A program made the translations under genes and the position numbers. Under the pieces are notes generated by a model that made no database searches, was not told the origin of the DNA, and saw only the letters and a list, made by a program, of their open reading frames with translations. A DNA stretch of 64,000 nt from Phymatolithon calcareum (taxonomy: Eukaryota; Rhodophyta; Florideophyceae; Hapalidiales): the NCBI GenBank assembly GCA_977006965.1, contig OZ345355.1:1984001-2048000 (forward strand), in the 5' to 3' direction. This document shows, one piece after another, positions 48,809 through 58,581 of this stretch; within the stretch, counting starts at the first letter, position 1, and each line of letters opens with the position of its first letter.

Positions 48809-51101
48809 AAGGGGGGTTCCTGCAATTTTCAGACAAATTGGTCATTTTTAAATTTAAAAAAATGGAAAAACACATCAAACAATCGCGATTTTTATACCAA
48901 TTGAAGCGTAGTCACCAGCTAATAATCATTTTTTGCTAATCGATTGCAGCAGATGCAATTCCTGGGAGGCATCGGAATTAGGCCGGCAACCGTTCCGGCC
49001 CTCAAAAAACTCAATTTTACGCCTTAATTACTCAGACGCAAAGTATCAAAATTTTTATCTTTCTTTACACCTCAGCCAGCAGTTGGAATAACAGAATCGG
49101 CATCCCGCAGAGACTTCCGAAGCCGCGCAATGGTTCGCCTTTCTTTCATGGACCGCACATTCACGCGGTACTGCGTGACGTCTATATTGAACAGTCTTGC
49201 TCGCGTAGCCCATTTCGTTCTCTACGATCGTTCTATCTGCTTTCTGTCTCTCTGTTCCCGCCGCGCGGCCGCAAAGTGTTTTCTGATCGCTTCCAGCTGC
49301 TCACGCAGCCGCTTCTGTTCATCGCGCGTCGCCTTGTCTCTTGCCGCAGTGAGGGCTTGTTCTGATGTGAGCATAGCACCATTTCTGGTGTCCACGTACC
49401 CCGATGCGGTAATAGTTACGGTCTTACCGATGAAGCCCTCACGCGCACGCACGCGCTTCTCTTCCATTAATTTTTCTAGCTCGGTCACAGACAGGACGCA
49501 AGCGACATCATCCAGAGAGCGCGGGCGCGGCACACCGAGTAGTCTCGTAGCATCTAGGAGCCAGAGCCCCGACCGGCGAAACGGGGCGAGAATGTTCTTT
49601 GGTGTAAATGTGTGCAGGTAGGAGTGTCGGAGGAGACTGCAAAAGTCAAATGTATCCAGCATGTCCAACTCGCCCACGCGGCAGACGTCTTGAAGGCTTT
49701 CATTAAGCGCCTTTTTAAAGGCGCCAAAGAGCACGACATTGCACGGTTGGGTTTTGCCGCTAGTGTGCGCAGGAGGGCATGCGCAATCACGTTGTTGCGG
49801 TGCAGCAGCTCCAGAACGCGGAAGGACATGTGCGACCTGTAACCGTCATAGGTCGGCAAGACTTTGCGGCCATCGGCAGTGAGATAGCGCACGGAATCGA
49901 CGAAGTGTTCTGCCCGCTTGTAGAAGTTGTCGCTGTCAACTCCGCCGCCCCTCTCGCGAACGGCAACGATTATGTACCTCGGCAGCAGCGAGGCGTACGT
50001 CGCAACAAAAACGCTGCCGTTGCGCAGCACCTGCCTGTACGGCAACGTTGTACCCTTAAAAACAAAGAGGGGAGGGCCGCACTCACCAGCAGCGCTTACA
50101 GCCGGCATCATGGTGACTCTGTGCGCGCGCTTGAAATCGGCAAGTTTCACGTCCGCGATGTCGTCGCGCCGCAGAAAGCGCCGCATGGTCGAGTTGCCGC
50201 TTACACGACGACCCGGTGTGCCACCAGTCTCGTCCAGGTTCCACAGCCGGGCCGCGTCAATGTCATTATCCTTGATGACCTTACCAAGTATAGCGAAGTG
50301 GGGACTCAGGGCCTCTGCGTTGACAGCAGCGTAGCGCTTAGCCTCTTGGTGCGTCGGTCGCGCGTAGTGCAAGCGCGCTTGTAAACTCGCGGATGAAGCG
50401 TTTGCCAGGGATGCTGTTCTTGAACGGCAGCATGTTGCGACGCTCCAGCGGTAGCCTGTCGATAAAGATGACGAACGCCGCAACGGCGTGCTTTTTCGAC
50501 AGGGGCGTGCCGGCGTCAGAGTACCGAGAGAGCAGCTCGACCACCAGATCTTCCTCCTCCTCCTGCAGTGCAGGTCGGCGGCCGGCGCGGCCGGGGTTTT
50601 GTCCATCTGCGGTTCGTGCGGCGCGGGCGACAGCGTCAGAAATGGTTGGCCTCGGCAAATGGAACCGGGCGGCGGCAGCCCTGTACGTCATCACTTTCTG
50701 CTGCACCGCAGCAACAGCATCGGCTCTTCGGTTTTTCGCCTTTTTCTGTGCCAGGGCGCACCATGATGGCGTGCGGGAGATTGCGCTGTTCCTGGAGCCC
50801 ATCGAAGAAGAGAAACGGACCCGCGGAGCATCGACATGGTGCTTTTTGTGCAGTTTGGCGGCTACTGTTTCGATTTGGGCGCCAAAAATTTGGCGCACTA
50901 TGCTTTACTACCGGGGAAATGCAATAGGCAGATTATAAATTAACTTTCATCATAAGTTTCAAGCCTAGCGCCAAGCCGAAATGGAGCATTTCGGCGAGTA
51001 CACACCAAAATAGGCCAATATGGTGAAATTTGATTACTTCTATGGACATGTCATATGTCTGGAAAATTAGAGCGCTGTCTGAAAATTGCAGGGCCCCCCT
51101 C
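48809..51101 (-). mobile_element. pogo/Tc1-mariner-like element with TA target
   Basis: A 2293-bp element between TA dinucleotides (48807-48808 and 51102-51103). The inverted ends read AAGGGGGGTTCCTGCAATTT on the left and GAGGGGGGCCCTGCAATTTT on the right (reverse complement), both continuing to TTTCAGACA, about 27 bp. It carries one transposase gene on the minus strand with two frameshifts. Structure and protein agree with the pogo/Tigger branch of Tc1-mariner. Confidence 0.88.
49222..50898 (-). pseudogene. pogo-like transposase, frameshifted
   Basis: Three frames in order. 50898-50338 carries an N-terminal psq-type helix-turn-helix (MTYRAAAARFHLPRPTISDA) and a CENP-B-like segment (PLSKKHAVAAFVIF). 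50606-49554, used from about codon 75, has the DDE core: WNLDETGGTPGRRVSG (first D), FKRAHRVTMMPAVSAAGECG, PPLFVFKGTTLPYRQ and LPTYDGYRSHMSFRVLELL (second D). 49734-49222, entered after a frameshift near 49770, continues with FGAFKKALNESL and a basic C-terminus. Where pogo proteins have QPLD with the third catalytic aspartate, this copy reads QPCN, so that residue is Asn. Two frameshifts and the missing acid make it inactive. Confidence 0.82.
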
Positions 51102-51404
51102 TATCCCATGCTGTACCCACGTGCGTTCAACTCGCAATCGTCATGTCATGCTTTGAATGGCTCTATTCGGCAAATACCGAATCGCTCGTGTGTCATAATT
51201 TTTTTAAAAAAAACCAGAAACGAGGGGTATGGTAATTATCAAACACAAGCAGTCTAAAAACTGTAATATTTTAATAAATTTTAGCTCACTGATTGAACAT
51301 CGAAGGACAAACCTGTTAATAGTCCACACATATTTTGACAGGTGTCCGATAGACGGCCATGAAGCGATAATCCTGACCTAGCACAATAAGTCTTTGTGGA
51401 TTGC

Positions 51405-51473
51405 ACTGGTATTTGTTTGTTTGTTTATTGGAGGTTATTCGAATTACACAAAGTATACATTATTTAACATCTA
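51405..51473 (-). mobile_element. tRNA-derived SINE, tail part of a split copy
   Basis: The GTTT-repeat tail and ATTGGAGGTTATTCGAATTA correspond to the tail-proxim part of the SINE at 35.96-36.24 kb. The copy continues at 53438. Confidence 0.8.
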
Positions 51474-51495
51474 GTGTCTATTTTACGGAAATTTT

Positions 51496-51531
51496 CCCTC
51501 AATTGAGGGGCACTTTTCCCTCAATTGAGGG
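51496..51531. repeat. Two direct copies of palindrome CCCTCAATTGAGGG
   Basis: Starts at 51496 and 51518, period 22 bp, in the left end of the element. A third copy with one more C/G pair is at 53415-53430. Confidence 0.9.
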
Positions 51532-52264
51532 AAGAGATTCATTCAATTTTTTGCTCATGAAAGTTACTCTCTATCAAGCGCATCAACAGGGCCAAGCTCA
51601 TAGATGTCTTCAGCATGCTTAGTGAAGCACTTCCTAACAGTAGAAATGTCGCAAATGTATATTCTGGCACTATCAAGCGTATTACATTGTGAGAACACAA
51701 TGGTCAAGGTCTTGCATTTTCAAACTCTGCAGTTGTTTTGCACAACAAAAGTAGTCATCATGACATCTACAATCATCAGTTTACCTTTTTTAGGGGTAAC
51801 GTGGGTTCCAACACTGCTCTCGAGTGCAATTGTACGCTCTGGCGCGACTGTACGTCGACAAGTAATACGCTTGTCAAATGCTGTCGAAGACTTGCTCTCC
51901 CGGCACTTCAAAAAACATTTACAGCGTCATGTGCTGCTGACACTCTGCACGGTCACCTGAGAATAACAGCTAGCTAAGAACCTGGAAAATCTCCAGAAGA
52001 GTTCGATAGCCCCTATGAACTATTGGCGCACTTGTTGAATCTCTGCAGAGTCAGCACTCACTAAGTATGAATTCACACATGCAATGCGCCTTATACGGGC
52101 ATACGCGGCCATAAGACAGTACAGAACTGCCATTCCGTTGGCCATCTCGCCTTCAAAATCTCTTTGACACATTGTGCTTTCTGTGGTCATTCGTGGGATC
52201 GACATAATCTTGACCGAGGTGACCAGCGGTACTGCGCAGAGTACATGTCGCCTAATTCACTTGA

Positions 52265-52534
52265 TTACACTCTGAATGAAATCAACCGGAGGTATTCGGC
52301 CACCGTCATTTCTGTTTTGGAAGAAGAAGGGCCAGGGAGATACTTTTTCGTCCTGGTAGACTTCCAGAAATCGCTCTCAGCGCCGAACTCAACTCTTGCC
52401 ATGAGGACGAGTATTTCGAAAAACGTAATAGGCTCTGTCACTGTAGTCTCTTTTCGCCCCTTTTTTATCAGCTTAGAGGACGTCCAAGCAGCACGTTTTC
52501 GCAGGTAACTTGGGGAAACATCATCACCACGCAA
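52265..52534 (-). pseudogene. Possible transposase remnant (piggyBac-like, weak)
   Basis: The 89-codon frame contains ITFFEILVLMARVEFGAESD and FWKSTRTKKYLPGP ... MTVAEYLRLISF. This resembles the region of piggyBac-type transposases with a hydrophobic helix, W(S/K)T and an RF..I segment. The TA target and palindromic ends do not fit piggyBac (TTAA). Further minus frames (52996-52583, 52205-52020) are unassigned. Confidence 0.25.
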
Positions 52535-53414
52535 TCGTACTTCGAATGAAGTTCAATACCACAAATCTCGAATAAGAAGTCTCTATTTAGAGTGCGAAGT
52601 TTCCACACCTGAGAGTAAAATCGTCTCTAAAACGGACATAGAACTTCCCCTTGTACCTTGGGACCCAATGAGCGCTCGTATTCGGCTCGCGGTCGGGCGT
52701 GATGATATCAAGTTCCCGGTGCGATGTTTGGTCTCAAGGGCCTTGTAAGACTTAGACGAGAGTGCTAGGAAGAGGGCGTTTAGAGCTTCTGAAGGTTGTA
52801 TCGAAGCTTTCATGCCCTTCTGAGAAGCATGCGATCGCGACTGTAGACGATAAACAGGCGTTTCGCGATGAAGATTGGCAAGAATGAACACTGTAAACAG
52901 ACCTGGGCGGTACCGCGCTTTGCCGGTGTTGGCTCGGTTCAAGCTTTTCAGCGTCTCTAATGTCATCACCAGCGTTCTCTGCCTTGACGTTGACAATGTG
53001 GACTGTCTTAATCTTAGTCTTCTTCAATGGATGACAAATCAGAACCCATTTCATGCGATGTAACATGCTCGCGCGACCATTGATTTTTCCCCTAGTACAT
53101 TCTGAACCATACTACTCACCTTTTTTGACTTCGAAATGGCTCCGTATAGTCTGGAGCACTCTGCAAGACAGCTTACAAATGCTGCCTTGTTGTGTACTGA
53201 TGTACCGACCGCGCGTGGCCGGTGTTTTTCTCCTGGAAGAGCACGTCTGGTACTTCTGCGTGACCAACATATTTTCGTTTCTAGTGCCGAACGAAGAGAA
53301 TTTAAGGTAGTAATGTGGATACTCCTCGGACAGAAGATAAGCCAGGCTTTACGAATATGGCGTGAGCGATCTGTTTCGAATTTGCTTTATAGATATTTTC
53401 GAGCTTTCAAATCG

Positions 53415-53430
53415 CCCCTCAATTGAGGGG
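53415..53430. repeat. 16-bp palindrome CCCCTCAATTGAGGGG
   Basis: Right-end counterpart of the palindromes at 51496 and 51518. Confidence 0.9.
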
Positions 53431-53437
53431 GACACTA

Positions 53438-53640
53438 GGGGTCCTCTAAATGTGCCTGATATGGATCCATTCCTAGTACTCGCGTATCTGCTTCGCGCTA
53501 GTACTGCTGAACACCACTCCACGGCGACATCCGTGTGCCCTATGCGGAACGTTAATTCAATTCTTGCTTGTGACAGGACTCGAACAGGCGACCTCAACAT
53601 TCCTGCCTGTATCATACCGAAATATGCGCACAGGTGCGCG
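53438..53640 (-). mobile_element. tRNA-derived SINE, promoter part of a split copy
   Basis: Matches 36030-36240. The B box (reverse complement at 53576-53586) reads TGTTCGAGTCC, one mismatch from consensus. Confidence 0.8.
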
Positions 53641-53684
53641 GAGGCAGTTTTACCATTGCACTGGTATGAACTTCAGTGCATGCG

Positions 53685-54420
53685 CAATTAAGTGGATTTT
53701 TTGAGAAGGTACCATGAGTCCAAACTGGAGGAAAGTCGACTCTTTTCTAAGTGTGTATTCTACTGAAAACTTCATTTGATAATAATTGCATAGCATCATA
53801 GTACTGGCTCGAGTCATGGCATTCTCATCTGCAAGGGTCTATGTAGGCTTCCTCAGGATATTTTTGACTGTTCCAACTGTCTATGGTCCTTAAATACACA
53901 TTTGTTAAATCAGTTTCAAAGGATTTCTCGGGAAGTAGCCTCCTGCCATTTTCCGCAAAGAATGTTTTCTGTGCTATTTTTCATCCTCACAGCTTTGAGT
54001 GGAAGACCAGACTAAGAAAACGTTCAACCAGCGAAAGCCTTGTCCGTGGCCCTATTGCCTTCGAAAAGTTGCCTCAAGCTTCTGCAGATGCGTTGCAAAA
54101 ACTCACACTTCTTCATCTTCTTCGAGTGTTTCTAATTCCAACTGTGCCCCATCGCCGCACTGTCCACTTTCCAAACAGTACCGTTGCGATTTTGGATTTT
54201 CATTTCTTTTTTATTGCAATTTTTTTAAACCCCCACAGACATACGAATATTCTGGCAAGACTTCCTCAGGTGCTACCGTCACTAGGGCGTCTCTACTCTT
54301 ATGTCTGGTTGTTTCTGATAGCTCTTCATAGCATTTCTGCTTCCAATACGCGAATTGTATCTGGTTATGCACGCGCCGAGTATTCATACACTGGACTAAT
54401 AAATGCTTCGAAATGATTGG
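53685..54420 (-). mobile_element. LINE-C relic with nested LINE-A and LINE-D 3' pieces
   Basis: The LINE-C 3' end (GCAATTAAGTGGATTTTTTG) is at 53684-53703, and C-terminal and thumb codons extend to FEAFISPVYEYSARA near 54400. Within it lie a LINE-A 3' piece (about 54045-54110, ending in CTT-type repeats) and a LINE-D 3' UTR (about 54195-54335). Confidence 0.7.
54195..54335 (-). mobile_element. LINE-D 3' UTR
   Basis: The reverse complement contains GCACCTGAGGAAGTCTTGCC, ATATTCGTATGTCTG and a GTTTAAAAAAATTGCAATAA tail, matching 39150-39220. Confidence 0.85.
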
Positions 54421-54439
54421 TTAATTGATGATTGCTTTA

Positions 54440-55030
54440 TTCTCCTAAGAGGCTAGCACGTCTAGAAGGCTTCATTTGATTCCACTTCCTGAGGTCGGAC
54501 TGTGTACAAGTAAGGACGGCCCGCAACTTGAAATCACAGCGTGTCACAGGACAGGGGAGTAGCTTTCCCCCTCGAGGTCCCGAAGGAGACCAGAGGTGGG
54601 TTTTTGTAGTCCATTGAATCGTGTTACACCAACAAGAAAAAGAAAACGCCTCCACAGACAGAATCTAGCCAAAACCTCATGGCCCTAAGAAAGTTACCCC
54701 AAGCGTCAGTAGATGCGTTGGTAACTTTTAAATAAAAATCTACCTTTCTTCTTCTTCCTGAGGTCGGAAGCGTTCGTCATAGCCGATTCGATATCTTGGT
54801 TTGGAATATCGCCAAGGAGAGAGGAGTAAGTTCTGGGTGCGCATTGTAGCATTATCTTGCGAGCGATCCTCTTCTCATCCATGCGTAAAACATATACTAA
54901 CAATCCCCAGAGACGGTCCTTAATCCATTGCATCACCAGCAAGGAGGGCTCTCTTGCATCTTCGGTTATCGTTCTTTTCGTCATGGCGGCCGGCATCTTC
55001 GATGCGGGATTGCTTCGAAATGCTAATCTC
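54440..55030 (-). mobile_element. LINE-F C-terminal relic
   Basis: The minus strand reads WIKDRLWGLLVYVLRMDEKR IARK, the widespread LINE motif RRLRW(L/F)GHVxRM followed by Arg-Ile, then PNQDIESAMTNASDLRKWNQ and RRASLLGE stop, interrupted by the LINE-A insertion at 54500-54753. A different lineage from LINE-A to LINE-E. Confidence 0.65.
54485..54768 (+). mobile_element. LINE-A 3' end insertion (254 bp) with 15-bp duplication
   Basis: CTTCCTGAGGTCGGA at 54485-54499 and 54754-54768 flanks 54500-54753. The insertion begins in the last ORF2 codons (CTGTGTACAAGTAAGG) and ends AACTTTTAAATAAAAATCTA with CTT repeats. It splits the LINE-F C-terminus. Confidence 0.92.
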
Positions 55031-55059
55031 TGTGCTGTATCCTCTCCTTGTCATGCGTA

Positions 55060-55690
55060 CGGTAGGATTTATTGAGAAGGTACCATGAGTCCCAACTTGA
55101 AGAAAGTCGGCTCTTTTGTTAGCACTCTACTGCACACGAAATCTCAGATGCCTTAATCAGAATTTCGTAGTATCTCGTCAATGGCTCGAGGCAGGTTGTT
55201 CCCCTCTGTCGAGGTCCATGTAGCCTTCTTCAGGATACTGTTGACTGTTCTAACAGCCCATGCTCCTTGACTGCCAATTTCTTCTATGAACTTCTGCGGA
55301 AAGTTCGTCTATGAACTATCTTGTTCATAGAATTCTGTGCCTGCTTTTTTGCACCGTCACTTCTTGGTGCGGTATCCTCGCTCGCCAGTACGATGGTTTG
55401 TTGAGAGCTTTTGGGTCGACCAAGTAATGCGATAGACCGTTGCCCATTCTTGCAGAATTTGATGCACCTCATCGTCATTCCTTGCCATTATTTTGACGTC
55501 GTCCTCAAAACTGCTCAAACGATGACTCATGTCAGAATCGTTGAAGTTCATAGCCGTAACTCTTTCTGCTAAGGTGTCCATCAGGATGTTGAGCAGTATG
55601 GGGCTAATGGGGGACCCTCGTGGACTCCGTTCTCGCTTGACCCTCGGGATCTTCTTGTGTCATTCACAACAGTGAAAAAAGTCTTCTGCA
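55060..55690 (-). mobile_element. LINE-C RT and 3' end relic
   Basis: Contains LMDTLAERVTAMNFNDSD, an altered active site reading SFEDDVKIMARND (FEDD in place of FADD), VYRITWST, and the 3' end signature at 55065-55085. Truncated and frameshifted. Confidence 0.78.
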
Positions 55691-55699
55691 GCGAAAGAA

Positions 55700-55960
55700 C
55701 GGCTAACGATTCAACTTACGCGTCATAGAAATGCTCAATGAATGCTCCGAATGGGCGTATGTCTATCGAATGACTTGGTCAACGGAAAAGTGCTCCGTCA
55801 TACTCCCAAGTTGAAGGATTAGACAACCGGTTCTTCTGGCGAATGAGGAAGTTCAAATAAGACTAACTGTAGACTATCTCGGCACGGAAATTGACGAGAA
55901 CGGAATTCGTGACCACCAACTCCTGGAGTTCATCGGGATTCGCAGCATGTCGAAAACGTC
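55700..55960 (+). mobile_element. LINE-C RT fragment, plus strand
   Basis: Encodes MLNECSEWAYVYRMTWST, LLANEEVQIRLTVDYLGT and IDENGIRDHQLLE. It is head to head with the minus-strand copy at 55.06-55.69 kb and closely related to 62.69-62.94 kb. Confidence 0.78.
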
Positions 55961-56450
55961 TAAATACAGATTAAGATCTTTATATCTTATCTGAGACAAT
56001 CAATTTGTATTGTCATCATGCTCGAATTCATTGGAACACTTGTCGTCATGGGGAGAACATCATGTAAGGACCGACCGGGCCACAAACCAAGAAGCCAAGA
56101 ATTCCGGCGCGGGCGGTTCGCCCGCGCCGGCAGAAGCGCCCTCGCCTATGAGGCTGGCAAATGCGCGCATTTTGGCGGTAGCTCCGCCGAAATTGGGCGT
56201 CGGGATCGGGAACGCGCCTACATTGTTGCGCCACCGAAGTCTCCAGTTTTCTCGGTGACTCCGATGCCAACGCATCGCCGCCGTAGGAAATTGACTAATT
56301 CCGCAAATTGAGGCGGCAAATGAAACAAGCAAGCTATCATAACCGGTCCAAGTTCATTTTCCTCGGGCAATTGCTCCGCGCGCGAACCAAGCCAAGTGCC
56401 GCGCAAGGCCGATCCCTGCGAGGGGCTGCTGTAACCGGAGACAGCTAGGC
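55961..56450. other. GC-rich stretch with strong hairpin
   Basis: Frames on both strands are short and arginine/proline-rich. The string AGCTATCATAACCGGTCC near 56332 resembles 6206-6222. Contains the hairpin at 56104-56130. Confidence 0.35.
56104..56130. repeat. Perfect 12-bp GC hairpin
   Basis: CCGGCGCGGGCG and CGCCCGCGCCGG separated by GTT. Confidence 0.88.
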
Positions 56451-56517
56451 GTCAACCAACCAATGTGTAAAAAAAAGACTGCTTCAACAGGAACCAGGCG
56501 CACTGGCAGGAGTTGCC

Positions 56518-57662
56518 ATGGGTACTATGGTAGATTTGCTGATTTCTGGAGATAAAAGTGTACCGGCAGATCCCATTCGTGCTATGGAGCTCTACAATCG
56601 TGCCGTAGAGGAAGGTGATAATGTTGAAGTCATGAACAACTTCGCCTTTGTGCTGGAGCACGGTGCAGAGGCTATTCCGCCAGATCCGATTCGAGCTTTT
56701 AAACTATATGAACGAGCAATTGATGAGGGCGCAAACATGTCTGCAATGACCAACCTGGCAGATATGCTTGAAAAAGGATCTGAAGGTGTACTGGCCGACC
56801 CGCCTCGAGCGGTTGAGCTATATAATCGAGCCATCGAGGAAGGACAGGATGCTGACGCAATGAACAACTTGGGGCTCTTATTTCAACATGGCGCGGAGGG
56901 TGCTCCTGTCGATCCTGTTCGTGCTTTTGAACTATTCACACGTGCAATTGATGAGGGCGCAAACGTGTCTGCAATGGCGAACTTGGCATATATGCTTGAA
57001 AAGGGAGCTGAAGGAGTACCAGCAGACCCGCCTTGAGCAGTTGAGCTTTATAATTGAGCAGTCGAGGAAGGACAGGATGCTGACGCTATGAACTTTTTGG
57101 GGCTCTTATTTCAACATGGCGCGGAGGGTGTAGCCGTCGATCCGGTTCGTGCTTCTGAACTATTCACACGTGCAATTGATGAGGCCGCAGACGTATTCGC
57201 AATGATGAACCTGGCATATATGCTTATAAAAGGAGCTGAAGGAGTACCAGCAGGAGCTGAAGGAATACCGGCAAATCCGGCACGTGCGGTAGAACTCTAT
57301 GATCGGGCTGTGGAAGACGGAGATGATGTTGATGCAATGATCCGATTGGGGAGTTTGCTCCAATATGGCACAGACGGAGTTTCCATAGATCTGCCCCGTG
57401 CCTCACATCTCTACTCACGTGCCGTCGAGAAGGGAAACGTAGCTTCTACTTTGAAGCTTGGACACCTACTCGGCAAGGCGGAGAAGCCGTGGAAGCAGAT
57501 ATAATTCGTGCTGCGGAACTGTATTCTCGTGCCATTGATGAGTCGGCAGATGTCCATGCAATGGTGAGGCTGGCGTTGCTTGTGAGACGCGGTGGAGAGC
57601 ATTTGCCGGCGGACCCAACTCGAGCTATGCAGCTGATAAAGCAAGCATACTTCTCAGTGTAG
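56518..57662 (+). pseudogene. Sel1-repeat protein, decayed
   Basis: About ten tandem Sel1-like (TPR-related) repeats of 36-38 residues with the recurring core GAEGVPADPPRAVELYNRAI followed by EEG and an AMxNL segment. Sel1 repeats form alpha-solenoids that scaffold protein complexes. The frame is closed by TGA at 57034-57036 and 57055-57057. Both lie where neighbouring repeats have CGA arginine codons in RAVELY or NRAIEEG, so both fit CpG C-to-T change. A one-base loss near 57485 shifts the frame, after which the repeats continue to TAG at 57660-57662. The first ATG is at 56518, but repeat-like codons precede it, so the N-terminus seems truncated. A two-repeat block of about 220 bp is duplicated in tandem (56836-57055 and 57058-57270). 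Confidence 0.85.
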
Positions 57663-58258
57663 AGCTTGCAAGAGCTTGGATCGTAAGGCCCATGAGTCTT
57701 GAAATGTTGCAGTATGCTGTATAGTGTTGTTAAGGTTGATGGATGTAAATTACCAACGCCCTAAGTTACTCAAACTGCTTAAGTGCCCACTTCCAGACAC
57801 CCTAATTGCCTAGATTATGTAGTTCCTGCAGCCTTGCGTCATCTACGCACCTTCGGATCGAAACAACCGATTTCTCGTGAGCAAGGGGGTACGGAAATGA
57901 TCGCCCTTATCCCCAGCTCTCTCAGGAACGTCCCATGAGCTACAGCGCAGCAAAGTTGAGGCCCTGTGCACGCAACCAGTCATGTAGTACGACTTTTCAA
58001 ATATCCCTGACTCGAAACGTTGTGCATCTCGCCATTAATGATTCTACGGAGATCATGGCGTGAACTCACGGGATGCTTTTCGAGGAATGCAAGGATTGCA
58101 AAGCCTGGGATGCCACTGCGGTGGAATGCTCTCTCCCTTCCACTTCACTGACAAGATCAGGGGTTGGTTTGGAACGATTGGAAGCGCGATGTACAATAGC
58201 ACTGCGATGTCTCAACCAATGCGACAGCGACAGCTGATGCTCTCAAAATTTTCAGGCC
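57663..58258. other. No gene recognised
   Basis: Short frames only. Confidence 0.3.
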
Positions 58259-58581
58259 ATGAGAGAGAAGAGAAGAAGAGGAAAGGTAGATTTTTATTTA
58301 AAAGTTACCAACGTATCTACTGAAGCTTCGGGCAACGTTCCTAGTGCCAAGAGGTTTTGACTGGATTCTGAATATGGAAGAGTTTCTTTTCCTGTTGGTG
58401 TAACACGATTCAGTGGACTACAAAAACCCACCTCTGGTCTCCTTCGGGACCTCGAGGGGAAAAATTACTCCCCTGTCCTGTGGCACGCTGTGATTCGAGG
58501 TTGCGGCCAGTCCTTACTTGCCCACAGCCTGAAATATGGTTTGGAGCTCGTCGAGTGCTCGCTTAGTGGCGATGAGAGAGA
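58259..58581 (-). mobile_element. LINE-A 3' end insertion (about 303 bp)
   Basis: ATGAGAGAGA at 58259-58268 and 58572-58581 flanks a LINE-A copy. It reads ALDELQTIFQAVGK stop on the minus strand, then the 3' UTR and a CTT-type tail (GAAGAAGAGG on plus at 58269). Confidence 0.82.

Larger units (their letters stand above)
51474..53435. mobile_element. TA-flanked TIR element inside the SINE
   Basis: A 1962-bp insertion between TA at 51472-51473 and TA at 53436-53437. It begins GTGTC and ends GACAC. Subterminally both ends carry the palindrome CCCTCAATTGAGGG (51496-51509 and 51518-51531 on the left, 53415-53430 on the right). The SINE is contiguous across it. The interior holds only short minus-strand frames, so it is a decayed or non-autonomous class II element. 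Confidence 0.82.

Noticed and set aside
49779-50384. 201-codon plus-strand frame opposite the pogo-like transposase
   Set aside because: It is the antisense shadow of the transposase gene; the minus-strand protein has recognisable HTH and DDE motifs.
51474-53435. Confident piggyBac assignment
   Set aside because: A short frame resembles piggyBac transposases, but the target is TA (not TTAA) and the ends are unlike piggyBac, so only a weak note was kept.
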